Below, one piece after another: positions 17,596 to 26,084 of a stretch of 41,071 bases of DNA. The position numbers were made by a program, and so were the translations under genes. The stretch is from an uncultured Dialister sp. (GTDB lineage Bacteria > Bacillota > Negativicutes > Veillonellales > Dialisteraceae): positions 1-41,071 of the forward strand of contig NZ_CAAFRZ010000153.1 of assembly GCF_900765565.1 (NCBI RefSeq), read 5' to 3'. The notes beneath the pieces are model-generated. The model was not told the origin of the DNA. It saw only the letters and a list, made by a program, of their open reading frames with translations, and searched no databases. The stretch's first letter is position 1. Each line of letters begins with the position of its first letter.

Positions 17596-18670
17596 CATGC
17601 CACCTATCCGCATGCTGGTGCTCACCCTCACCGGACGGTGCAACTTTGCCTGCCGGTACTGCTACGCGTCTGACGTGGACCAGGTGGATATGGATGAGGA
17701 CACGGCGGTGAAAGCGGTGATGATGGCCGGACAATCGGGGGAGCGCTACCTCCTCCAGTTTTCCGGTGGGGAGCCGCTTCTCCGTTTTCCCCTCATCCGG
17801 AAGCTCGTGCACCTGGTAGAGGAACATCACTTCGATGCCCAGATGCAGATCCAGACGAACGGTTCTCTTCTCACAAGGGACATTGGCCGTTTCCTCTACG
17901 ATCACAACGTGGGAATCGGTATTTCCTGTGACGGCAGGCCTTCCGTCATGGACAGGACCCGGAAAATGAAAGACGGCGGATCCTCATCCAAGGCGGCGGC
18001 CCAGGGCTTCCGAAACCTGGCGGAAGAGGGCATCGGCACCGGTATCACCTGCGTCGTCACCGACGACATGGTGGATGAACTGCCTGGAATCGCCGATATG
18101 GCCCAGTTCTACGGCAACGTACACCAGGTGGGCTTTGACATACTCCGGGAGCAGGGAAGGGGAAGTACCCTTCACGAGCCTTCGGCGGAAGCTATGACAA
18201 GGGCCCTGGAAAAGGTCTATCGGCGCATGGACATGCTGGAGAAAGTCACCGGCCGCCACATCCATTTCACCCAGGAAGACCGGGCGGAGAGGCTGGACAG
18301 GACGGGGAAATATGAATTTCCCCAGTGCTATGCCATGAATGGCGAAGCAGCTTTTGTGGACGTGCATGGATCCATCTATGCCTGTTCCTCCCTCATGGGA
18401 CGGGACCGGTACCTGTTGGGCACCGTAGAAACCGGCAGGAACCCGGAAAAAGTACGGGAAGTGGGGGCCTTCATCAAGGCCGCCATGAGCCGCTGCCGGA
18501 GCTGCGAATACTTCCGCCTCTGCGGCGGAGGCTGTTTCTCCCGGTGGCTCGATAAAGATGGCCACGTGCGGCTGTCAGAAGCCGAATGCGCCATGAAAAA
18601 GTTTTTTATAAAGAAGTATTTAGAGAAGAAAGGTGGCTCAGGGGTAACGCCCTGCGGGCGTGGTGGCTGA
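17573..18670 (+). CDS. Radical SAM/SPASM protein
   Basis: A 365-residue radical SAM enzyme. The cluster motif CNFACRYC is at residues 23-30, followed by the GGEPLL segment that contacts SAM. The C-terminal SPASM-type region has a CYAMNGEAAFVDVHG segment, CSSLMG and a final CRSCEYFRLCGGGC cluster, so auxiliary [4Fe-4S] clusters are likely. Relatives modify peptides or proteins (anSME type), but some act on heme or small molecules, so the substrate is open. It overlaps the cobN-like gene by 23 bases; ATG 17573 has GGAAGGGGA upstream, ATG 17585 and 17597 are alternatives. The last residues (GGSGVTPCGRGG) come from repeat copy E, which has extended or replaced the native C-terminus. Confidence 0.87.
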   Translation: MTETMTNNMPPIRMLVLTLTGRCNFACRYCYASDVDQVDMDEDTAVKAVMMAGQSGERYLLQFSGGEPLLRFPLIRKLVHLVEEHHFDAQMQIQTNGSLLTRDIGRFLYDHNVGIGISCDGRPSVMDRTRKMKDGGSSSKAAAQGFRNLAEEGIGTGITCVVTDDMVDELPGIADMAQFYGNVHQVGFDILREQGRGSTLHEPSAEAMTRALEKVYRRMDMLEKVTGRHIHFTQEDRAERLDRTGKYEFPQCYAMNGEAAFVDVHGSIYACSSLMGRDRYLLGTVETGRNPEKVREVGAFIKAAMSRCRSCEYFRLCGGGCFSRWLDKDGHVRLSEAECAMKKFFIKKYLEKKGGSGVTPCGRGG

Positions 18671-19057
18671 GGTGGCTGTGGGGAAGGTGCGGCGCACAAT
18701 TCATATAGCGCCGCGGATTATGAGACCCCCAACCTCCCCTCTTTAGAAGGGAGGGGGACCACGGAGTGGTGGCAAGGGAACTGGATTCGCAGGGAGCCGC
18801 AGGCGACTGAGAATCCAGTGACACGCTTCCCCTCGGGTGGAAGGGTGGTCGCGAAGCGGCTGGGTCTAACGGAGTAAACCGCAGGAGCGACTTCAGCGAG
18901 AAACCCCTCCGCCCTGCGGTCACCTCCCCCATAGATGGGGGAGGTTGGATATTAAAAATCTGCGGCGCTATATAATTTGTGCGCCGCACCTTCCCTCGGG
19001 CGAAGCCCGTTTCCCCTGAGCCACTTGAGCCACCTTGGCCGTAGGCCATTACCCTTT
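18632..19057. repeat. Intergenic mosaic hairpin repeat, family 1, copy E, with nested insertion
   Basis: The two flanks are family 1: GGTGGCTCAGGGGTAACGCCCTGCGGGCG and GGCGCACAATTCATATAGCGCCGC on the left, TGCGGCGCTATATAA with TTTGTGCGCCGCACC and GGGCGAAGCCC on the right. A separate element (18729-18948) sits in the middle, where other copies carry a short GCGGC-loop-GCCGC hairpin. The copy overlaps the 3' end of the radical SAM gene and separates it from the chlI-like gene by 441 bases, so it may contain or break the operon. Confidence 0.8.
18729..18948. mobile_element. MITE-like element nested in copy E
   Basis: About 220 bases bounded by an 11-bp perfect inverted repeat (CCAACCTCCCC at 18729-18739, GGGGAGGTTGG at 18938-18948). 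It has no open frame of note. Inside is a hairpin with arms CTGGATTC and GAATCCAG around a GCCGCAGGCGACTGA loop, a module also met in copies H, J and L. It interrupts a family-1 copy, so it appears to have inserted later. No target duplication was confirmed. Confidence 0.55.
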
Positions 19058-19111
19058 TACATCAGTCCATATTCACCATTTTTATATACATCAAGGAGGA
19101 GTTTATCTATT

Positions 19112-20140
19112 ATGAAACGACAGGGAACATTCCCATTTACCGCCATCATTGGCCAGGACACCATGAAGAAAGCGCTGGTCCTGAACGTTGTGAACCCGAA
19201 GCTCGGGGGCGTACTGATCCAGGGTGAAAAAGGCACCGCCAAGTCCACCGCTGTCCGTGCGCTGGCGGATCTCCTGCCACCCCGTAAGTGCATCAAGGGC
19301 TGCCGGTTCCATGATGATCCCGATGACCGGGCTAACTGGTGCGATGAATGCCATGAAAAATATGACCATGAAGAACCGCCGGTAGAAATGCTGCCGATGA
19401 AAGTGGTGGAACTGCCGGTAAGCGCCACCGAAGACCGCGTCGTAGGTACACTGGATATCGAAGCTGCCATCCGGGAAGGTAAGCGTTCCTTTGAAACCGG
19501 TATTCTGGCCGATGCAAACAGAAACATCCTTTATGTGGATGAAATCAACCTGCTGGACGACCACGTGGTGGATGTGCTCCTGGACTCCGCTGCCATGGGC
19601 ATCAATACGGTAGAACGGGAAGGCATTTCCTATTCCCATCCTGCCCGTTTCTCCCTGGTAGGTACCATGAACCCGGAAGAAGGGGATATCCGTCCACAGC
19701 TTCTTGACCGTTTCGCCCTTTCCGTCAAGGTTGTGGGGGAACAGGATCCGGAAAAGAGAGCGGAAATCATCAAGAGACGTCTTGCCTATGAAGCGGATCC
19801 GGAACCGTTCCTGGAACAATGGAAAGATGAACAGGCAAAAGAAGTCCGCCGCATCGAAAGAGCCATGAAGCTCCTGCCCCAGGTCACCGTATCCAACGAC
19901 ATTCTCCTTCTGGCAGCCAAGATTTCCATTACCCTCGGCGTCGATGGACACCGTGCCGATATTACACTGATCAAGACAGCAGAAACCATTGCTGCTGTAG
20001 CAGGCCATACGGAAGTCACAAAAGAAGATATCCGGGAAGCATCCAGACTGGCCCTGCCCCATCGTATGAGACGTCGTCCTTTTGAAGAACAGACCCTGGA
20101 CTGGTCGGAAGTGGATAAGGTCATCGACGATGAAGCGTAA
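19112..20140 (+). CDS. ChlI/BchI-like AAA+ chelatase ATPase
   Basis: A 342-residue AAA+ protein of the magnesium/cobalt chelatase I-subunit family, which forms an ATP-driven ring with the D subunit to power metal transfer on the H/CobN subunit. Walker A is GEKGTAKST (38-46), Walker [16 protein letters not shown], then the sensor [20 protein letters not shown]-x3-C...C-x2-C set (C60, C64, C77, C80) sits in the loop after Walker A and could bind zinc or an Fe-S cluster. CAAGGAGGAG precedes ATG 19112. It overlaps the chlD-like gene by 11 bases. Confidence 0.92.
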   Translation: MKRQGTFPFTAIIGQDTMKKALVLNVVNPKLGGVLIQGEKGTAKSTAVRALADLLPPRKCIKGCRFHDDPDDRANWCDECHEKYDHEEPPVEMLPMKVVELPVSATEDRVVGTLDIEAAIREGKRSFETGILADANRNILYVDEINLLDDHVVDVLLDSAAMGINTVEREGISYSHPARFSLVGTMNPEEGDIRPQLLDRFALSVKVVGEQDPEKRAEIIKRRLAYEADPEPFLEQWKDEQAKEVRRIERAMKLLPQVTVSNDILLLAAKISITLGVDGHRADITLIKTAETIAAVAGHTEVTKEDIREASRLALPHRMRRRPFEEQTLDWSEVDKVIDDEA

Positions 20141-22052
20141 CGTTTTTCCATTTGCCGCTGTCTGCGGAATGGAAAAAGCCAAAGAAGCCATCCTCCTCAC
20201 TCTGGTGAATCCCTTTGCAGGGGGCCTTCTCCTTTCCGGGGAGAAAGGCACCGGTAAGTCTACCCTGGTACGAGCTGCCAGGGAACTGGTGGATGCACCG
20301 TGGGTCGAAATTCCGATCAGCATTACGGAAGACCGGCTCTTTGGTTCCATTGATACAGAAGAGGCAATCCGCAGCGGTCATAAAAAGCTCCTTCCCGGGC
20401 TCATTGACGAAGCGGACCAGGGAATTATCTACATTGACGACGTGAATCTCCTGCGGGACGATCTTCTTTCCGCAGTACTGAATATTCGGGAAGCCGGCGG
20501 CTACCGGCTGGAAAGAGATGGCCTCTCGGAACAGAGGGACACATCTTTTACGGTGCTGGCAGTCATGAATCCGGAAAGCGGCACTTTGTCCGCGTCTTCC
20601 CTTGACCGTTTCGGCCTGTTTGCTTCCACCGATGAAGATTTCGACGACGAGACGAGACTGGAAATCATCCGCCGGGTGCTGGATTATGAAAAAGACGGCA
20701 TCGCTTTCCGCGCCAAGTGGCAGAAGGAAACGGATGAACTGAAAGAAAAAATCAGAAACGCCAGGGAAGCACTGAAAGCGGTGGAAGTGTCCCCTGCTAT
20801 GATTCAGCTGGCCGCTGTGTATACCCTGAAAGCCCATGTAGCGGGGCACCGGGCAGATATTTACCTCATAGAGGCAGCCCGGGCAGAGGCAGCCCTGGAA
20901 GGCAGGAAATATGTACTGCCAAAGGACCTGGAAAAGGCAGCGGAATTTGTCCTTCCCCACAGGATGAGGAAGGCCGAAGACCAGCAGCCGGAAGAACCGC
21001 AGCCCCAGGAGCAGCAGCAGCCTCCGGAAAACCAGGAAGAAGAACAGCAGCAGCCGGAAGAAGATAAGAGCGATGAAAATGAATTCAATCATCCTCCGGA
21101 AGCCCAGCCGCCCCAGACAAATACGGAAGATTCGGAAGACAGCAGCCAGGACCTGAATCCGGAAAATTCGAAATTCTCCAACCCCAAAGGCTCCAGCCGG
21201 GAACGGATCGATGCAGCGGATCTGCACGTGAACCTGCCGCCCATGTGGATTGAACCGTCGAAGGACAGGAAGCCGAAGAAGGGCAGCGGCAAGAGAAGCC
21301 TTACCATGACGGACCTCATGCAGGGCCGCTATGTGCGGGCAGAAATTCCGAAATCCAAGACCAGCGACATTGCCTTCGATGCTACCCTTCGGGCCGCAGC
21401 GCCTTACCAGAAGGCAAGACCCTCCAATGGATGTGCTGTGGTGATCCGGAAAGATGACCTCCGCAGCAAGGTCCGCGAAAAGAGGACAGGCAATATTTTC
21501 CTCTTCGTCGTAGATGCCAGCGGTTCCATGGGTGCCCGGGAGAGAATGAAGACCGTAAAGGGTGTCATTTTCAAAATTCTCCTGGATGCCTACCAGAAGC
21601 GTGACCGCGTAGGCATGGTGGCATTCCGCAAGAACACGGCGGAAGTACTCCTCCCTGTGACCCGGTCTGTGGACTTCGCCCAGAAAAAACTGGCTACCAT
21701 GCCCACCGGCGGCAAGACACCTCTTGCCAAGGGACTCCTGAAGGCGGAAGATGTTCTGGATATGCTCTACCGGCAGGATGCGAACCAGGATCCTGTCATG
21801 ATTCTCATCACCGATGGAAGGGCTACAAGCCCCCTGAACAAGGGCACCAATCCGGTCACCGATGCCCTGGAAGAAGCCAAACGCATCGGACGGCGGAATA
21901 TCCCGGTGGCTGTTATCGATACGGAGTCCGGATTCATTAAACTGGGTCTGGCAAAGAAACTGGCCAAAGCCATGGGAGCCTCCTACTTCCAGGTGGACAA
22001 GATTTCCGAAGACCAGCTTCTCCATATCTGGAGAACCGCGGCGAATATGTAA
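20130..22052 (+). CDS. ChlD/BchD-like chelatase subunit (AAA+ plus vWA)
   Basis: A 640-residue D subunit of a class I chelatase. The N-terminal AAA+ domain keeps a full Walker A (GEKGTGKST) and a Walker B-like [10 protein letters not shown], so it may still bind ATP, whereas the AAA+ domain of many D subunits is degenerate. A Pro/Glu/Gln-rich acidic linker follows (about residues 285-370), then a von Willebrand A domain with the metal-ion site [13 protein letters not shown] and the later [12 protein letters not shown] and [10 protein letters not shown] segments. ATG 20130 lies within the end of the chlI-like gene, showing translational coupling. With the CobN-like protein it completes an H-I-D chelatase set. 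Confidence 0.92.
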   Translation: MKRNVFPFAAVCGMEKAKEAILLTLVNPFAGGLLLSGEKGTGKSTLVRAARELVDAPWVEIPISITEDRLFGSIDTEEAIRSGHKKLLPGLIDEADQGIIYIDDVNLLRDDLLSAVLNIREAGGYRLERDGLSEQRDTSFTVLAVMNPESGTLSASSLDRFGLFASTDEDFDDETRLEIIRRVLDYEKDGIAFRAKWQKETDELKEKIRNAREALKAVEVSPAMIQLAAVYTLKAHVAGHRADIYLIEAARAEAALEGRKYVLPKDLEKAAEFVLPHRMRKAEDQQPEEPQPQEQQQPPENQEEEQQQPEEDKSDENEFNHPPEAQPPQTNTEDSEDSSQDLNPENSKFSNPKGSSRERIDAADLHVNLPPMWIEPSKDRKPKKGSGKRSLTMTDLMQGRYVRAEIPKSKTSDIAFDATLRAAAPYQKARPSNGCAVVIRKDDLRSKVREKRTGNIFLFVVDASGSMGARERMKTVKGVIFKILLDAYQKRDRVGMVAFRKNTAEVLLPVTRSVDFAQKKLATMPTGGKTPLAKGLLKAEDVLDMLYRQDANQDPVMILITDGRATSPLNKGTNPVTDALEEAKRIGRRNIPVAVIDTESGFIKLGLAKKLAKAMGASYFQVDKISEDQLLHIWRTAANM

Positions 22053-22059
22053 GGGAAAA

Positions 22060-22345
22060 GGGATGGGGCTTTGGCCGGAGCTATTTCCTTCGGTCAGGGC
22101 TCTGCCTGGCGGCAAGGCGAAAGCTCCGCTTGGGCTCAAGGAAGGAATATGTCTTGGGCCTGGAGGCCAAGGTGGCTGAAGGGGCTGAGGTGACTGAAGG
22201 GGAATGGCCTTCGGCCAGGTGGATTGGGTGCCGTGTCAAATGATATGGCGGCAGGAGTATTTAATCAGTGCTTCCTTAATTCTGCGGCGCTTCTGCATTT
22301 TGCGCGCCACCCATTCCCCTCAGCCGCTTCAGTCACCTTATTTAC
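22060..22345. repeat. Intergenic mosaic repeat, copy F (diverged)
   Basis: This contains the AAGGTGGCTGAAGGGGCTGAGGTGACTGAAGG series of short repeats, a GGCCTTCGGCC hairpin, TGCGGCGCTTC with TTGCGCGCCACC, and the closing CCCTCAGCCGCTTCAGTCACC. The left part (22060-22150) has further imperfect hairpins not shared with other copies. It fills the gap between the chlD-like and csoR-like genes. Confidence 0.65.
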
Positions 22346-22386
22346 CCTTGGACCCTGCTTCTCGATTTAGAAAGGATTTTGCAACT

Positions 22387-22662
22387 ATGAGACAATGTAT
22401 GGATGAAGAAAACCTGCACCGCAGGCTGAAGAAAATCGTTGGCCAGGTACAGGCCATTGACCGTATGATTGATGAGGATATTCCCTGTGAGGATATCCTG
22501 ACCCAGGTCAATGCGGCCAAATCCGCTCTTCACAAGGTGGGCCAGATTATCCTGGAAGGACACCTGCAGCACTGCGTGCGGGATGGGATCGAGCATGGAA
22601 ATGCGGATGAGACCATCGCTAAATTTGCCAAGGCCGTAGAGCGCTTTTCAAACATTGTCTGA
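22387..22662 (+). CDS. CsoR/FrmR-family metal-sensing repressor
   Basis: A 91-residue all-helical regulator of the DUF156 family, which binds DNA without a helix-turn-helix and lets go when metal, aldehyde or persulfide is sensed. The residues C34, H59 and C63 match the Cys-His-Cys copper(I) site of CsoR (Cys36, His61, Cys65); RcnR has His at the last position, and CstR lacks the His. So Cu(I) is the family-based guess, but the neighbours are a chelatase and an ECF importer, not a copper pump. ATG 22387 has AGAAAGGA upstream. It lies 150 bases before the transporter operon. Confidence 0.85.
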   Translation: MRQCMDEENLHRRLKKIVGQVQAIDRMIDEDIPCEDILTQVNAAKSALHKVGQIILEGHLQHCVRDGIEHGNADETIAKFAKAVERFSNIV

Positions 22663-22725
22663 TTATGAGGAAATGGCTCCGGCTGCAGGCCGCTGCCCAG
22701 CGAAGTCTATACCACCATCAGCCCC

Positions 22726-22763
22726 ATATATCCCCGTGGGCATACACCCTATAAACCGGGGTG
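22726..22763 (+). promoter_or_regulatory. Possible CsoR-type operator
   Basis: ATATATCCCCGTGGGCATA followed by CACCC-8 bases-GGGGTG forms two C-run/G-run dyads of the general kind bound by CsoR proteins. It lies between the csoR-like gene and the transporter operon. No proven consensus is matched, so this is a guess. Confidence 0.25.
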
Positions 22764-22812
22764 AAGCTTTTACTTCGGCCGTTGTCCATAGCCTTATCCT
22801 TTTGAGGTTCCT

Positions 22813-24438
22813 ATGATCCGATTTTTCCTTTTTCTATTCTTCATCCTGTGCACCGTCCTGACCCCGGCCTATGGCATGGAGGGGATGGCGAAGCTGGATG
22901 CCGTGTATCCCTATACCCTTTCTCCGACGGAAAAAGCGGAGGTCCATCCCGGGAGCACCCAGATGCTCTACGTGTCCCTGGAGGAAGCCAACGTGCCGGC
23001 GGAGCGGAGGGTTTCTGTCCATATTTCCCTTCCGGAAGGGTATAAGGCCCTTCCCGGGGACCATTGGGAGGTTTCTGACAATGGCCGTGAGGTGGCCATG
23101 GATTGGACTCTTCCTGCCGATTTTGGGCAGCTTTTTGAGGCTGTCCCCATCCTGTCGGACAGTTCCGTCACTTCTTCTGCAGAAGAAGTGGCGGTCACGG
23201 TGGATGGGGATGGCCTTCATTTGTCCCAAATCATCCCTTTTACGGTAGGGGAACCGGTGGCGGCGAAGAAAGAGGGAAAAAAGACCCATGAGTCCTGGTA
23301 TATCCAGGGCAGTGCCCTCCCGGTGGATGAGTCGGGGGAATCCGACGGCCGACAGGCAAAGGACACCATCGTAGTCCCTGATGTGACTCTGGAAAATATA
23401 AAGACCCGCCTCACCGGTGGCAAAAGCACGGACTGGATCGGTATTCTTTCCCGGCCGGTGGCCTATATGCTGCTGGATCTTCGAAATCCTATGGGCGATG
23501 AAAAGCCGGTCCATGGGATGGCCCAGCTGGTGGACCGGGGAACGGGGGAAGTGAAGAAGGGGCTCATTTCCATTTCTGAAGGCGGCGCGGTGAGCGAAGA
23601 AAGTCCGGAGAGAACGGATATTTCTTTCTCCCTCACCGGCAGCAAGCTGCAGACCGTGGTTTTCCCTCTCTATGCGGACCCATTTTCCATAAACGAAGGA
23701 GACTATAATCTGCGGATTACCCTCAATGACGGCGGATCGGACCGGATTATGGAAATTCCTTTGACCGTAGTAAAGAGAAGAAGCATCGGCTTCCTGACGC
23801 TTGGTTTTTCCATGGCCTGTCTCCTGGCGGTGCTTCTGTCTCTGGGACGGCTCAAAAAATGCATCCTTCATATCGGGGCCCGGGGCGATATTACCACCGC
23901 CCTGTTCGGGGCTCTGGCTTTTGGGTGCGTTGTGGTGCCGGTGACTCTTTTAGGTGATTTCCTCCATGTTCTTCTGGGACCATTTTCGGGACTGGTGACA
24001 GGACTCTTGAGCGGCGTGGTGCAGTACCTGCTCCTCATGGCACTCCTCATGCTCTTCCGAAAGCCCGGCGTGGCGGCCCTCTTTTACCTCATCCGCTGGC
24101 TCCTGTCGGCCATCCTTTTTGGCCGAGTGACACCGGTGGGCATCCTGCTCTGCGCAGCGTCCATGGTGGTCATAGAAGGGGTGCTCTATATTTCCGGTTT
24201 TTACAGGAAACAGGAAATATCCCGGAATTACGGCATTTTCATTTCCTTCCTCCTGGGACTCTGCGATGCAGGACTCACTTTTGTCAATATGCAGCAGCTC
24301 ATGCTGTTTTACCGCATGTACTATGCGGACTGGTTTATCGGACTTTATATGGTGATTAATGGCCTTCTCTACAGCAGCCTTGGCAGCTTCCTGGGCTGGA
24401 AAACGGGAAGGCGGCTGAAGCAGGTGATGGGATCATGA
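22813..24438 (+). CDS. Membrane protein with extracytoplasmic domain, probable ECF S-component fusion
   Basis: A 541-residue protein with a signal peptide or first membrane anchor (residues 1-21, ending TPAYG), a soluble outer domain of about 300 residues with beta-strand character, and about six membrane helices from residue 325 to the end (including TTALFGALAFGCVVVP and FSGLVTGLLSGVVQYLLLM). The membrane part has the size and Gly-rich pattern of an ECF substrate-binding S component, and the next two genes are the ECF ATPase and T proteins, with which it overlaps (ATGA). A large outer domain is unusual for an S protein. Substrate unknown: vitamins, cobalt/nickel or heme are known ECF cargo; a tetrapyrrole or metal would fit the neighbours. 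The S-component assignment rests on context and topology. Confidence 0.65.
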   Translation: MIRFFLFLFFILCTVLTPAYGMEGMAKLDAVYPYTLSPTEKAEVHPGSTQMLYVSLEEANVPAERRVSVHISLPEGYKALPGDHWEVSDNGREVAMDWTLPADFGQLFEAVPILSDSSVTSSAEEVAVTVDGDGLHLSQIIPFTVGEPVAAKKEGKKTHESWYIQGSALPVDESGESDGRQAKDTIVVPDVTLENIKTRLTGGKSTDWIGILSRPVAYMLLDLRNPMGDEKPVHGMAQLVDRGTGEVKKGLISISEGGAVSEESPERTDISFSLTGSKLQTVVFPLYADPFSINEGDYNLRITLNDGGSDRIMEIPLTVVKRRSIGFLTLGFSMACLLAVLLSLGRLKKCILHIGARGDITTALFGALAFGCVVVPVTLLGDFLHVLLGPFSGLVTGLLSGVVQYLLLMALLMLFRKPGVAALFYLIRWLLSAILFGRVTPVGILLCAASMVVIEGVLYISGFYRKQEISRNYGIFISFLLGLCDAGLTFVNMQQLMLFYRMYYADWFIGLYMVINGLLYSSLGSFLGWKTGRRLKQVMGS

Positions 24439-26084
24439 TACTTTCGGTAGAAGATTTCTCCTGCCGCTATGGGACAAGGGAGAAAGATACCCTGTCCCAT
24501 GTGTCCCTTTCTGTGGATGAAGGGGAAATGGTCCTCATTGCCGGCCGTTCGGGCTGCGGAAAATCAACGCTCATCAAGGCCATTACAGGACTTCTGGAGG
24601 ATGTTTCCTGCTCGGGACGCATCGTTCTCTGTGGCAGGGATACAGCATCCATGACAGCGGAGGATATCGGTCTCTATGCGGGGACGGTGTATCAGACCCC
24701 GGATGACCAGCTCTTCGCCATGACCATAGGCGATGAAGTGGCTTTTGCCCTGGAAAATCGGGGAGAAGAGGAAGCGGTAATCCGGCGGGAAGTGGCACTG
24801 GCCCTTTCCAAGGTAGGTCTTGGAGGAATGGAGGCGAGAAGTATCCATGCCCTGTCCGGCGGCCAGCGGCAGCGGCTGGTGCTGGCATCCATTCTCGTCA
24901 CCCATCCGAAGCTGCTCATCCTTGATGAACCGGTAAGCCAGATGAATCCCCGGGGTGTGAAGGATTTTCTCGATCTTTTGTGCTCCCTGAACCGGTCGGA
25001 ACACATGACCATCCTCATGGTGGAACACCGGGTGAATGAGCTGGCATCCCGTTTTCCCCGGCTCTGCGTCATGAGTGAAGGTCATTTCATTTACGACGGT
25101 CCCACGGAGGAGGCCTGGAATCGTATCGACAATACCGAAGTCTACGGCCTTCGGGAACCGGAAACTGTGAAACTTTCCCGGCTCCTCCATATCCATCCGG
25201 TGACGGACAATATGGAGAAACTGGTGGAAGCAGTGAAGAAAGAGAGGATTCCCTTTGCTTCCCATGTGGACATTCCTTCCCCTTCTCATGGGGGAGAGGT
25301 GGTCATGGAAGGCCGAAATATCCATTTTACCTATCCCGGCGCTTCGGAAGAGACCCTCCATGGCCTGTCTTTTTCCATCCGCAAAGGATCCATCAATGGA
25401 CTCATGGGATTCAACGGCGCCGGAAAGTCCACACTCCTCAATATCCTGGCGGGCCTGGAGGAGCCTACGGAAGGGGATATTCTCATCCATGGGGAAAAGG
25501 CGTCCCGGGAGCGGCACCATGTGGGCTTCATGCGGCAGGAAGCGGATCTCATGCTTCTCACTGATTCGGTGGAAGAGGAGCTCACATGGAATAACCGGGA
25601 TATAACGGAAGAGGAACTGGATACCCTCCTTCACAAGCTCCATGTGGCCCATTACCGCCACGATTTTCCCCTGGCCCTGTCCAAGGGACAGCGGCTTCGG
25701 GTGGTTTTTGGCGCCATGCTGGCAAGAAGGGATAATGATATCCTTCTCCTCGATGAACCTACCACCGGCCAGGACCAGAAGAGTCTCATGGATATCCGGG
25801 AAATGCTCCGCTATGCGGCCTCCATGGGACGCACCATTTTCATCTGTACCCATGATATGGAACTGGCGGCGGATCTGGCAGAAGAAATATTTGTGCTGAA
25901 GGGAGGGCGGTTTATCGCCCGCGGCAGTCCCCATACGATTTTCAGCGACCGGAAACTCATGGAGTCCGGGGGACTTGCCCTTCCGCCGATGATGGAATTT
26001 TCAGAGAAAATGGGGATAGAACCCTGCGTTACAATAGGGGAGGTGATGGACCATGTCATACCGGCAGACCTTCGAAGGAAGTGA
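24435..26084 (+). CDS. ECF-type transporter ATPase, two fused ABC domains
   Basis: A 549-residue fusion of two CbiO/EcfA-type ATPase domains. Domain 1: Walker A GRSGCGKST at 37-45, Q-loop YQTPDDQLF, signature LSGGQRQRL, Walker B LLILDEP. Domain 2: GFNGAGKST at 325-333, signature LSKGQRLRV, Walker B ILLLDEPTTGQD. The YQTPDDQ Q-loop with downstream acidic residue is typical of ECF ATPases. In most ECF systems the two ATPases are separate or identical; the YkoD type has them fused. The start overlaps the stop of the membrane gene (ATGA), and the T gene begins within its 3' end. Confidence 0.93.
   Translation: MILSVEDFSCRYGTREKDTLSHVSLSVDEGEMVLIAGRSGCGKSTLIKAITGLLEDVSCSGRIVLCGRDTASMTAEDIGLYAGTVYQTPDDQLFAMTIGDEVAFALENRGEEEAVIRREVALALSKVGLGGMEARSIHALSGGQRQRLVLASILVTHPKLLILDEPVSQMNPRGVKDFLDLLCSLNRSEHMTILMVEHRVNELASRFPRLCVMSEGHFIYDGPTEEAWNRIDNTEVYGLREPETVKLSRLLHIHPVTDNMEKLVEAVKKERIPFASHVDIPSPSHGGEVVMEGRNIHFTYPGASEETLHGLSFSIRKGSINGLMGFNGAGKSTLLNILAGLEEPTEGDILIHGEKASRERHHVGFMRQEADLMLLTDSVEEELTWNNRDITEEELDTLLHKLHVAHYRHDFPLALSKGQRLRVVFGAMLARRDNDILLLDEPTTGQDQKSLMDIREMLRYAASMGRTIFICTHDMELAADLAEEIFVLKGGRFIARGSPHTIFSDRKLMESGGLALPPMMEFSEKMGIEPCVTIGEVMDHVIPADLRRK

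Noticed and set aside
13783..17643. Long open frame of 1286 codons on the minus strand opposite the cobN-like gene
   Set aside because: It is exactly antisense to a gene with clear family motifs; its translation matches nothing and has no ribosome binding site. It results from GC-rich codon bias.
13876..22052. Aerobic cobalamin cobaltochelatase (CobNST)
   Set aside because: The partners are ChlI/ChlD-like, not CobS/CobT, and no cob or cbi synthesis gene is present.
20121..22139. Long minus-strand open frame opposite the chlD-like gene
   Set aside because: Antisense shadow; low-complexity translation reflects the coded acidic linker.
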